Below are positions 36,701 to 48,700 of a DNA stretch of 64,000 nt, piece by piece. Position 1 is the first letter of the stretch, and every line of letters begins with the position of its first letter. The notes under the pieces were generated by a model. The model saw nothing but the letters and a program-made list of their open reading frames with translations, was not told the DNA's origin and did no database searches. Made by a program: the position numbers and the translations under genes. Source of the stretch: Nematostella vectensis (taxonomy: Eukaryota; Cnidaria; Anthozoa; Actiniaria; Edwardsiidae); assembly GCF_932526225.1 (NCBI RefSeq), contig NC_064042.1:6317540-6381539 (forward strand), written 5' to 3'.

Positions 36701-39700
36701 TTAGAAAGCAGTAGATAATGGGTGAATATACTAGTAGTAAAGTAAGTCTCTATATCGGGTTATTCCCAGTCCCCCGGCCACGCGGTCATGGCGCGTTCTG
36801 ATTGGTTGTTGGGAATGGCGCGCTGTGATTGGTTCGAATATATCGGGCGGAAGTGACGTCACGGGTGGACTTTGGACTTGGGTCTTTGGACTTTAGAAGG
36901 GGAAGGGGTGGGTTGTGATTGGTGGGAATATATCGGGCGGAAGTGACGTCATAGGTGTGGGGTAATATTATGGGATACCCTAAAAAGAATATAAAAGATG
37001 GAAATTTTGAAGCGAAGAACATTGCTGCTTTGTTTGTTGATGATGAAGTGTTTTTGTAACGTAGATGTCAAAAAAGTAGGGTCTGCCTTAAAGTGCGGTA
37101 CTCCTGTGGATTTCTCAAAAGGTCAGATTGGGTGTGGCTTTTATTTCAATCAAGACAAGGCTGAGGCAGTGAGAGAGGCTGTCGAGGAGGGAGTTAACGT
37201 CACCGATTTTCCAGTGTGTGAACATAACCTCATTTGCCGTGTCGGGGTGAGCCGCGGTCAGTTTTCCAACGGTCGTGTGTATTTTGCGTGTGACGTGAGA
37301 CCTCCAAACAAGAAATGCGACCGGTTCGTGTGAGCGGAGCCTCCGAAGGAAGCAAAGAAGACGAAGGCAGTGCCACTATGGACACCACCCTCCAAGAAGA
37401 AGAAGGTCAAGGGCAAAGGCAAGAAGCTCCCTACAACTTGCGTAAACGTAAGCGTTCCCGTTCCCCCACCCATAAAAGAAGATGTGGAGGAGGAGGAGGA
37501 GGAGATGCCGGATGTAGTGGAAGTGACAACGGTGGCGAAGAAGCCGAGAAAGTAGTTGTCGTCGAGAGTGACACTAGCGATGAGGAAGAGGAGGAGGAGG
37601 AAGAGGAAGAGTCCATGGAATCTTATGATGAGCTTGACGAACCTCAGGCAACTTTCGATGTGATTGATACGTATAATATCATGCATGTCGTGGGTCATTA
37701 TGTGGAGGCGTTGGTCTTTGAAGCGATGGGGGAGTGGACTTGCGTAGTACCCCGTGACCAAGATCGAGCAGTCTTTGGAGTGATGGGAGAGTATTCTTGC
37801 ATATTACCCTGTGACCAAGATTGGCGGAATAAGATGTTTTATAAGGCCACAGATTCCCTGAAGGGCTGTATGGAATTGACATGGGAGGGGATGAAAAACC
37901 TGAGTGATAGACTTGGGCTAGCTGTGCAAGGTCATTGGAAATCTTACATTCAAGATTTGTTGGACTGTCTAACCCCCGTGGATATTTTAAAGATGCTCCA
38001 GAAGGGGGAGTTGCCTGGCTTCTTGCGGGGAAGAGAGAAAAAAGTTTGGGATCTGACCAGAGAGATTGCGCGTCAAATTGTAGACCCTCTACCCGTCACC
38101 CCTCTTTCTTAGAGAAAAGAGACATTTGTTTGGTTATAAACGTTTTATTAACTATTTGTATTTTTACAAAATGTTTTAAATAAAATAAAATGTTCTTTAA
38201 AAAGTCTCCTCTCATCTTCTTTGCCCAGTACTAAAGTCTATGGTTCCTGTGTCCCTCTGTGGGGGTGCCACCATCCAGTCCTCTATACCCCACCCGTCTC
38301 GGTAATCAACCTCTCTTGATGTCGTTGTGGTAGCTCCTGAGACCATATCCTCTTCGGTGATGGTTATGGTAATTTTTTTCATCTTGGGTCTTGGTGGCGG
38401 GAAAATTTCTCCACGACAGAATGGACACGTCTATGCATGTCTATCCTCATAACATTGGTTTCGATCCATTTAGTGAGGCAATGGGAGTGGAGAGATTGCT
38501 TGCAGCAGGACACTGTTTCCATTGGTTCTCCCTCATTTTCTTGGCAGATGATGCACTCATTTGGTTCCATTATTAATTATTATTTTGGATTTTATTATTT
38601 TGAATTTTTTATTGGTTTGTCGTTTTTGAGTCTTGGTCTGACTGTGAAGTGATCCCGGCTCGTCGTCGTCTTTTATAGACCTTCGAGTAGGTCACGTGTG
38701 TCGATGAGATCATAGGGGGCGCTTCTGATTGGTTAAGGGATGTATTGACCAACCAGAAGCTTGGAAAACGGAAGACGTCATACCGATGATGTCATGGCTT
38801 ATTTTTATAACCACCCCTCCCCCTCTCTTTATGCTTTTTGTTATTATGGGTTAAAAGTGTTTTTTTTAAATAAAAAATAATGGTCACGGTAACCCTGTGT
38901 ATCGGAAGACGTCATACCGATGATGTCGTGGCATTTTTTTACCCACCACTCCCCTCTTTTTTTGCTTTTTTTGTCATAAATGTTATTATAAACAGTATAG
39001 AGTGTTTTTAAAACTAAAAATAATGGTCACGGGAACCCTGTGTATCGATGAAATCATCGGGTACGCTACTGATTGGGTTAAGTATTTTTATTTGTTCAAT
39101 TAGAGGGTAGAAAAAAGGTTGAAAATGGAAAATGATTGGTTGTTTTTAGAAAAAAGTATTTTTAGCTTACTAGAATTCAAGCTTTTTGATTGTATAAGAG
39201 TTCTATAAAAGAGGTGGCATTTTCACTCGCATTTCAGTTGGTTCTTGGCGAATTTCGCCATGGCTTATGATGATGGTTATGATGATGAGTGGCTTACCCA
39301 ATTGCAAGAAGTGTTACCTGATCCCGAAGAAGGCAAAGAAGAAGAGAGTGAACGACTTCCTCCTGATTTTTTTCACGATGATCTCGCTGAGTCGGACTTA
39401 CCTCAATTTAGTTTCTTTAACGGGGTGTAGCGGGGTGCAAAAGCACGATTACGCACGCCTTACTCTCGATGCCCTTGCTCTCAAAAACCCCATAGCTTTA
39501 CCGTTTATGCGCCGTCATCAACTTACCTCTCAGCGCATTATGGGGGTCGTTGAGACCGTGGTGCAATCGAACGAGCAGTTTTTGTTGCAAGGTAATTTCC
39601 ATCTCCATGTGGTACGTACGCACATGCCTTATGGGGCTGGGAAACGGTTAGGGTCTAAGAAGAATTCCTCTACCCTGGATACGGCAAATTTAGAGACATG

Positions 39701-42700
39701 GCTTAAGGGAAAAAGGAGCATCACCCGCGTTAGGAATCACGACGAACTGTGCGCGGCGCGAGCACTCGTGATCGGAATGGCTCATCTCACTGAGGATCCT
39801 GACTATGTCAAGTTGTACAGCCCAAAAGATGGGAGTGCTAGACTTCCCTTGCAGACGGAGCGCGCTCGAGCATTGCACCGCGATGCGGGAGTCCCTGAGG
39901 GTCCGTGTGGTCTTTTCGAGATCCAGCAATTTCAGCGCTATCTGGGTGAACGTGGCTTCGAGCTTAACGTAGTGTCGAGGGAACACGCGAACACGGTGAT
40001 CTATTCCGGAAACTTACCTGCTCCCGAGTACCGGCTCTACCTCTACTACGCCAAGGGCCATTTCGATTATATCAATAGCATGCCGGGGATGCTTGGTCGC
40101 TGTTATTATTGCACGAGCTGTCAAAAGGGGTACGATCGAAGAAATCACAAGTGTAACAACCTGTGCTATGGGTGCGGTGAGCAAGGGTTTTTCCCCTTGG
40201 TACCACCCGCCGAACAAGACCATCGTTGGGAGTGGCAGTATTGTGACGAGTGTCACCGGTACTTTCGCACTCAGACGTGTTTCGAGAACCACCGACGTGT
40301 CAAGCCTCGAGGAGCCAAGAAGCGTGGTGGTGGTGGTGAACCCCAGGTCGTATTGGTCGTATTGCCAACGGTACCACAAGTGCGAGACGTGTGGTAAACG
40401 CGTCGATATGAAAAATCGAAAGGAAGGTGATCATGTGTGTGGAGAGTACAAGTGCTCCGGTGGTTCCCCCCGATCATTTGTGTTACGTGACGGTGGGTGA
40501 CGATGCATACTGTTAATTTTGACGGGGTGCAAAAACTGTGTGAGACCTGCAAGGGGTGGTCTATGGATCGCCTGGAGTGCGAGACGTGTGGACTTCGCAA
40601 ACGCAGTTTTACCACGGTACAAGCGTTTTGCGACTGGCTGTTCGATGGGAGTAATGCTGGCTACACGTTTTTGGCACACAATTTCAAAGGTTACGATTCC
40701 TATTTCATCCTAGAATACCTTTTTACGAATGGCTTTAAACCCGAAGTGATTTTCACCGGAGAAAAGGTGATGTACCTGAACATCAAGTCGTTGCGGATCG
40801 ACATGAAGTGCACTCTGAACTTTCTGCAGATGCCTTTGAGCAAGCTCCCCAAAGCTTTTGGGTTTGATCACGTGACCCAAAAGGGAACGTTTCCTCATTT
40901 TTTCAACACCCCCGAGCACCAAGACTACGTGGGTCCCATGCCCGACTTGAGCTATTACGACCTTCAAGGGATGAAAGAAGACGATGCCCGCGCCCTACGT
41001 GCCTGGCACCAAGCCGCAGTGGCTCGTGGCGCCGTGTTTTACTTGCAAGAGGATCTCGCTTCGTACTTTCATCTGGACGTTGAGGTGTTCAAGAGAGCGG
41101 TACTCGCTTTCGACGAGCTCATCATGGCCGCTGCAGGTCTTCACCCGTTCCAGGTGGCCATCACCATTGCCTCGTTGTCCATCCGTATCCTGCGCACCAA
41201 GTTTCTGGAGTAAAAGACAAATGGACTGATACCCACGCGCGGGTACTCTGGCCACGACGTGCAATCTCTGAAAGCGTTGCAGTGGTTGAAGTACATCGAA
41301 CATCGCGAGGGAGAAGGAGTGTTTATTCAGCATGCAGGGAACCGTGGCGAAGTGCGTTTGGCAGGTCGGATCAAGGTGGACGGGTACGCCGAGTCTACCA
41401 ACACGGTGTACCAGTACCACGGGTGTTTCTACCACGGTTGCACCACGTGTTTCCAGCCTCACACCGTCAACCCTTTGACGAACACCACGATGCAAGAGCT
41501 TCGCGAGCACACGCGCGCGGTGGAGTTGCGTCTCAAAGCTCACGGCTACAACTACGAGGAGGTGTGGGAGTGCCAGTTTGACGCGCAACTGAACACACAC
41601 CCCGAACTGCGGGCTCTCGTTGGGGATGTCGAGCACGGAAAACCTCTTGAAGCTCGTGATGCTTTTTTCGGAGGGAGGACCAACGCGATTCGACTGCATT
41701 GCGAAGCCAACGTGGAGCAGGGCGAAGAGATTCACTACTATGACTTTACTTCGTTGTACCCGTGGGTCAATGCCATGTGCGAGTACCCCGTGGGGCACCC
41801 CGACGCGATCCTTACCGAGAATTTCGAAGAAGATCTTCACGCGTACAAGGGACTGATGAAGCTACGTGTTTTACCGCCTCGCGACCTATTCTTCCCCGTC
41901 CTCCCTGTCCGCGTCAACGACAAGTTGATGTTCCCTCTGTGTCACCGGTGTGCCCAAGAGAAGGAGCAAGGCTCGTGCACGCATTTGGACGAGGAGCGGG
42001 CGTTCACGGGAACGTGGGCCCACCCCGAGATTTACAAAGCTCTAGAGAAAGACTATCGCGTGATCCGTGTGTGCGAGATCTGGCATTGGGAGCGCTGGGC
42101 ACCGTTGTTTGAAGAGTACATCAAGACCTTCTTGAAGTACAAACAAGAAGCGTCGGGCTGGCCCGCCTGGTGCACCACCGACGCCGACAAAATGCAGTAC
42201 GTCGATTATTACGAACGCCACCAAGGCGTCCGTATGGATCCTAGCAAGATCGAGAAGAACCCAGGCCTCCGCTCCGTGGAAAGATGGGCCTGAATTGTAT
42301 GTGGGGAAAGTTTGGTGAGCAGCCCAACCCCCAACGTACCGAGTACGTGGACGACCCCAAAGCCTACTTTCCTCTGCTGAACAACGACAGTATCGATGTG
42401 AATGATGTGCTCATCGTGAACGACGACCTCATCCAAGTTCACTACATGCTGGGGGAAAAGTTTCAAGAGTTGAAACCCCACAGCAACGTTGTGATTGCCG
42501 CCTTTACCACAGCGTACGCGCGCCTCAAGTTGTACGACGTGTTGGACGGATTAGGGGAACGCTGTCTGTATCATGACACGGACAGCGTCATTTTCTTACA
42601 TCGCCCTGGAGAGTGGAAACCACCCGTCGGGGATTATCTAGGAGACCTGACGAGCGAGTTGGAGCCAGGAGACTTTATCGATCGTTATTCGTCCACGGGG

Positions 42701-45700
42701 CCCAAGAGTTACGGGTACACCACGCAACAGGGCCATTCCACGTGTAAAGTGAAGGTACTTTACATCAACCTTCGCACGGCTGATATCGTGAACCTGACCG
42801 CCATGTTGGAACTCTTGCGCGTTGAAGGTGCAGTGGCGGAAGAGCGTCACGTTACTCTCCCTAACACCATTCAGCGCAATGTGCACGACAGAACTCTACA
42901 CACGGTGCCGGCGCACAAGACATTTCGTGTCGTGTACAACAAACGCGTGCGACGCGGCATGCGCACTTACCCTTATGGTTATTTTAAGTTGTAAAAATTA
43001 AAGAGAGATATAGATTAATAAAAAGCCTTCTTTTCTGTGGTAGTAGGTTGTTTTTTTGTATATAAATATGGTGAGGGGCGGTAGGGAAGGAATCACTTGT
43101 AGCATGGGTTGCTTTGGTTCGGATCCTCTTCAACCGCTTTTCGATTGTCGTACGGTGTGGGAACGTTTACGGTGTCTCTTTGCGTGTTGCGGTGTACGAA
43201 TCGAAATTCATTCATCGCAACTCGATGGCGCCCCAGCCCCACCCTCTCCCACGCCCACCATCATCCGTGCGCGAAAAAAAGAAGAGTATGAAGAAGAAGA
43301 CGACGATGACTCAGAAGACGATCGATAGTCTTCTTCGCCCAATTTATTACGATCCGAATCATCCGGCACCCTTGGGGGGAGTGGACAAATTAGTCCGAGC
43401 GGTACGTTCCAAAGGAGTGCGTCGTGCCCAAGTGAGTTCGTGGCTTCGGAGCCAGCCCACCTACACGCTCCATAAACCGTACCGTCGTCGCTACCCACGC
43501 CAACGGCTGGTGGTGAATGGTATGGACGAACAATGGCAAGCGGATCTGTGTAACATGCAAGCGTTACGCTCGTACAATGACGGGTACAACTACTTACTCA
43601 CCGTGATTGACGTGTTGAGCAAGTACGCTTGGGTGGTCCCTCTCAAGGACAAGACGGGCAAACGGCTCGTCGAGGCGTTTGAGTTGATTTTCGAGGGTGG
43701 GCACCAGCCAGAAAAACTTCAAACGGACGATGGCGCCGAGTTCAAGAATCGAATCTTCCAGGCGTTTCTCAAATCCAAAGGGATCCAACACTTTTCCACG
43801 CAAAGTGAATTGAAAGCTTCTGTGGTCGAACGATTCAATCGCACTCTCAAGACCTGGATGTGGCGTTGGTTTACGCACAAGGAGACACGTCGTTACGTGT
43901 TACCGCAATTGGTGCACAATTACAATCACTCGTACCATCGTAGCATCCGACGTGCTCCTGCGGACGTGGTCACGTACGACGATGCTCAGGAGGTGTGGGC
44001 TATCTTGTACGGGAAGAAAAGACCGGGAGACCCAAAGAAGAAGAAGAGAGCTCCACCCAAATTTAACGTGGGGGATAGGGTGCGGATCAGTAAAGTCAAA
44101 CACGTCTTTGCCAAAGGGTACATTCCCAATTGGACCGAAGAAGTGTTTACGGTAGGTCAGCGATACAACAACACGAATCAGAAGAACTACGCGTACCGAC
44201 TTCGCGAAGTACGATGGAACGTGGTTAGAGGGGCGGTTTTACGAACCCGAATTGCAACACGTCAGTCTCCACGAGTAACGGGATCTGTTTCGCATCGAAC
44301 GGGTAATCAGGACGCGAGGGAAGGGACGGAACGAAGAGTATTTCGTGCAATGGCGTGGTTGGCATGACAAGTACAACAGTTGGGTGTCTGCTCAACAAGT
44401 GCATAAAATCTTATGATCCACGTGGCATGCACCCAGTTGTTTCGTGCACCATCATTTCCACCAACATCATTTCCACGTGACTTTACCCAGCAATGCCATT
44501 CAAGGCGCCTTACCCGGCAATACCATTAACGATTTTTCCATACGCACGCCAAAGACACTGGATTTGCGTGAGGGGCAGTGGGAAGTGGCCTTGCTGTCGT
44601 TGATTTACCCTTACACGTAGACAAAGTTCCTACCTCGAGATCATGATATCTGGATCTACCCCAACGCACGCGTCCCCGTCGAAAAAATTGATGACAAATG
44701 GACGTATATCAAGCTGGACGACTTCAAAGTCCCGAAATGGCACGAAGTTGCCTTCAATCTCAAGAAGGTTATCGGTCATTTCAACAAGGATCGAGCAACC
44801 GTGATACAGCAACTCGGACGAGGGGTATAGGATGTGGACATAACGATAAACACTACATCGAAAAAGATCACCATCAAGTTTGGGAAAGACGTTCAACTCC
44901 TCCTACGTCCGAGAGTAGCCAAGGCTTTAGGATTCAAGCAATGGATTTCGGGGAAATGGACCATGCAACTGCACCCTGATGATAATATTCTTCCACCTGA
45001 CTATCAGTTTGGCCAAGTTGAAATACATAAGGCTCTGGAGAATTGGGTACCCTTGAGCTACGACGACCTGAGCCAATTCCCAGGCTCCGAGAATTTCAAC
45101 CCACCACTAGTTCGTCCCTATGCCTCCAAGGAGACTGATATGGCCATCGAAGAACTACACCCCTTTCAAGACATGTACGTGTACTCGAACATGTCCGAGG
45201 GCAATCTCTTCATGGGAAGCGAGTATAATAATCTCCTACGAGTGCTATCGCCTGAAGGAAACTATGGTGAAGCTGTTGAGCGAAATTTTATCAATCCTTA
45301 TTATTTCCCGATATAACCTTCTATATAACCGACGATGAAGGATAACCCATCTCATTTCAGTCTGGTGCCGTGGTGGGGACATTACACTATCGATGCGTTC
45401 GATTCGCCTGACGATGACTGCCCAACGAGAGTATATTCTCACCTTATCTAGCTCAGACAGAGAAAAAAGCAGAGAACACCCAGGAAGGCAACTCCCATGG
45501 CACCCTTTTTTAAAAAACGAAAAAGACAATGTGCTGTTATGTGCAACATTCTCTCTTTAATAACAATAAAATGTTTTTACAAAAAACCATAACGTGGTTT
45601 TTCGTATGTTCTTTTTACACAGTAGTCTCAAAATGGTATGAAGGTCTACTATACAATCTTTGTTTCTCCTTTAGCCACTTGCCAAACAAATAGACTTCGG

Positions 45701-48700
45701 CTCTAGGGCAATGCACGGGGGTGGGCTCGGGTTGGTATAAGTGATACCCACAAGTCTTAGCACTAATGTCCCATAAAAAGTTCATATGAGGTGTAATAGA
45801 GTCATAATATGCCCATAATGCTTCGTATTTGGGGCAGCCATACAGTTCCAAATTAAGGTGGGGAATACCAAGCTCTTGCAGCACCTTGCGCTCACAGTCT
45901 CCTCCCTTGTTCATTTCTCTCACCCACTCCGACACTTCCCAACATAACAGGAAAAGGGAGATGCGAACACTCACGAAAAAAAACAAACCCGAACGAGCAC
46001 CCTCGGGTAAAAGAAACAAGAGCTTCCTTCCACATCGGTGGATGGACACTATGGAAAAACAAGAGCGAAACCTCGCTATTTATCACGAGTTTCTACCAAT
46101 AGAAAGCGCTCCTTACCATGACGTCATCCTTTTTAGAACAGTATAAAATCAGAACACCAGCTCACACTCTCTCACAAGCCGCCATGAACAACAACATGGT
46201 TGAACATATGACTTGTATGATCTGTTGTGAAGGAGATGACGAACTCATGGAACTACTCCCCTGCTGTAAGCAACCCTGTCATTACCCCTGTTTCTGGAAA
46301 TAGATACACGCTCACCAAACACCACAGGAATCCTGTCCACACTGCCGAGATGTGTACCACCCATGGTGCCGAGAAATGGTCCTGTGGATAGCCAGTGATT
46401 TTACCCACAAGAACAAAAATCACCCCGCTGACCAAATTGTCCTCGAAGAAAAACGAAAGGCTCAATCGGCCATAAACCGCTACAAACAATTCATGAAAAT
46501 TTACCCTGCCAACCACAAGGACCCCTTCTACATTGGGGTGATGTGCGATCGATGTAGCCACAAGGCCATCAGAAAAAGCGACAGGGAGAACAGACACGAC
46601 ATGGAACTCTCCCTCCTACTCCCCCCTCGCAACTCTTCCAAAAGGTCAGCTTATGATAACGAAAACATTACCCACTATGGATTCTGGCTATGGCTACGAG
46701 ACGACAACGATGATTACCATTGGACTGTCAAAAACGTCATCCCACCCCCTCCCTCTTAAGAACACGTTGAACGAGAAATCTACGAATTGGGGCGCGACGA
46801 GTACATGCGTAATCTTCGAGAGTCGCTCACTCATCGAAACACACCTCCCCCACCAGACTACGTGCAGGCCCATCGGCGAGCATGCCTTGCCTGGTACTAC
46901 TACGATAACGAAAACTGGGACTGGGAATCCGATAACCAATACGATAACGACAACCCCCCACCACCTCCCCCCGTAGGACACTCACTACGAGATGAGTACG
47001 AACGAGACCCACTCGCTTGAAATCCTAATCATCATGCTCATCACCGAAACATCAACAACATCAACTACGAAAGTGACGACAGCGATACGAACATGCTCTC
47101 CGACCTCGATGATGAAAGCGATGAAGAAGAAGAAGAAGAAGTCAATCGAGACGCCCCCACACCTCCCACCCCTCATCCTCCTCTACCAGTCATCCAACTC
47201 AACCCTCCAGCTCAACCCCTAGAACGGTCTCTCGATGATTGCTACAGAGTCCTAATAAGAGCTCTAGAACAAGCGCTCCCACTGGTAAAAAGCAACCCCC
47301 TCTCCCTCAACATCTCCGAACGCATCCTGAACGTCATTCGAAGAATGAACCTACGGCGACTGAACGGTATGCAAACAGGCTCACTGGCACTACGCGTCTT
47401 TGCTTCTCTACAATCCTTTGCCTACTTCCGGTAGATGTTGCGGCACAGGGAAGAACTATACACTTTTGTAGAAGCCGCTGAAGCCGAGAATAACAGGAGT
47501 AGCTCATCGCAACCACCCCCCTCCCAAAATCAGACTACTGCTTCTACTACTACCACCACCACCACAGGTAACCCAACACTACCCCAAGAACAGTCTGCTA
47601 CCACAGGTAACCCAACACCTTCACCAAGTCATAATGACCTAAGGCTAATCATCCACGTAGAAGGCAGACGCGAACTCGAAGTACCTGCCATTGACTTTTC
47701 TAACATTCTATGGGAACGCTAAGAACACTACCATAGATACTTGATAAATAACGTACTTTTTATGTATCCATGTTGTTTCTTTTAATAAAATAGATTTTAC
47801 TCTAAATATGGTGTGGACTGTTTACGTCACTTCCGCCCTATCAAATTCCTCCAATCATCAGCCTCCCCCTCCCCACGCCAAAGTTCATAGGTCAAGGGCC
47901 CAAGTCCAAAATCCATCCGTGACGTCACTTCCGCCCGATATATTCCAACCAATCACCACCCCTCCCCCTAAAGTCCAAAGGTCAGAGGCCCAAGTCCAAA
48001 GTCCACCCGTGACGTCACTTCCGCCCGATATATTAGGACCAATCACAGCGCGCCATTCCCAACAACCAATCAGAATGCGCCACGACCGCGCGGCCGGGGG
48101 ACTGGGATCCACCCGATATAGAGACTTACTTTACTACTTATACTGGACGGCTTATTCAAGGGCGTTAGAAGATAGCAAAGTGGATTGTCTCATATGAATA
48201 GGAATATGAATCTCTTTTTTCTAGATAATTAAAATGCATGAATATATTTACGTTACCTAATGGATATCAGATCAAATTATTCAATCTGTATTCCATTCAA
48301 GGTTTAAATCTCTCAGGATCTCAGATGATTGATTATTTTCTATCCCATAGAGCCAGTCAGCATCACTGATTTTCCAGCTTCTATCCTCGTCGCCAACGGC
48401 TCAATGGCCACTCTGAACTGCTCGGCATCAGGTGACGGTGCCATCAACATCACCATCACTAAGCAAGGCAGTAGCCAGGCGTGGGGTGGAGGCGTGGTCA
48501 CATTCTCCCCCGTATCCGCGGCAGACCAGGCCTGGTACACCTGTACCGCCAGGGAAGGAGCCAGCGAGTGCCCAGCGGTTACCAAGCATGCTGTTGTCAT
48601 GGTTACTGGTATGTAGGCACGACCTTTGAAAGTTTTGTTTAAAGTGTTATTTTTATCATCAAGTTATTGGCTACATATTCTCAAAAAGTGAAAGTGTACA

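Larger units (their letters stand above)
36733..48138. mobile_element. Polinton/Maverick-type element, 11.4 kb, complete ends
   Basis: Bounded by terminal inverted repeats starting AGTAGTAAAGTAAGTC and a perfect 6 bp target duplication. Genes, left to right: GRF-type zinc finger (+), an overlapping acidic protein (+), RING protein (-), protein-primed DNA polymerase B (+), small MGCFGS protein (+), integrase (+), penton-like minor capsid protein (+), 99-residue unknown (-), RING/proline-rich protein (+). No major capsid, FtsK/HerA-type packaging ATPase or adenovirus-type protease could be found, and there is no unassigned gap large enough to hold a major capsid gene. Typical Polintons are 15-20 kb, so this is a short or deleted form. 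Most long genes carry frameshifts or stops, and the two termini differ at roughly a tenth of compared positions by eye. It is therefore an old, non-autonomous copy. It sits in a receptor intron, in the sense direction for the polymerase gene. Confidence 0.95.

Noticed and set aside
37258..37761. 167-codon open frame on the minus strand
   Set aside because: Shadow of the plus-strand acidic tract (poly-Ser from Glu/Asp codons).
40995..41840. 281-codon open frame on the minus strand
   Set aside because: It is antisense to the polymerase gene, whose plus-strand frame contains recognisable motifs; the antisense frame has none.
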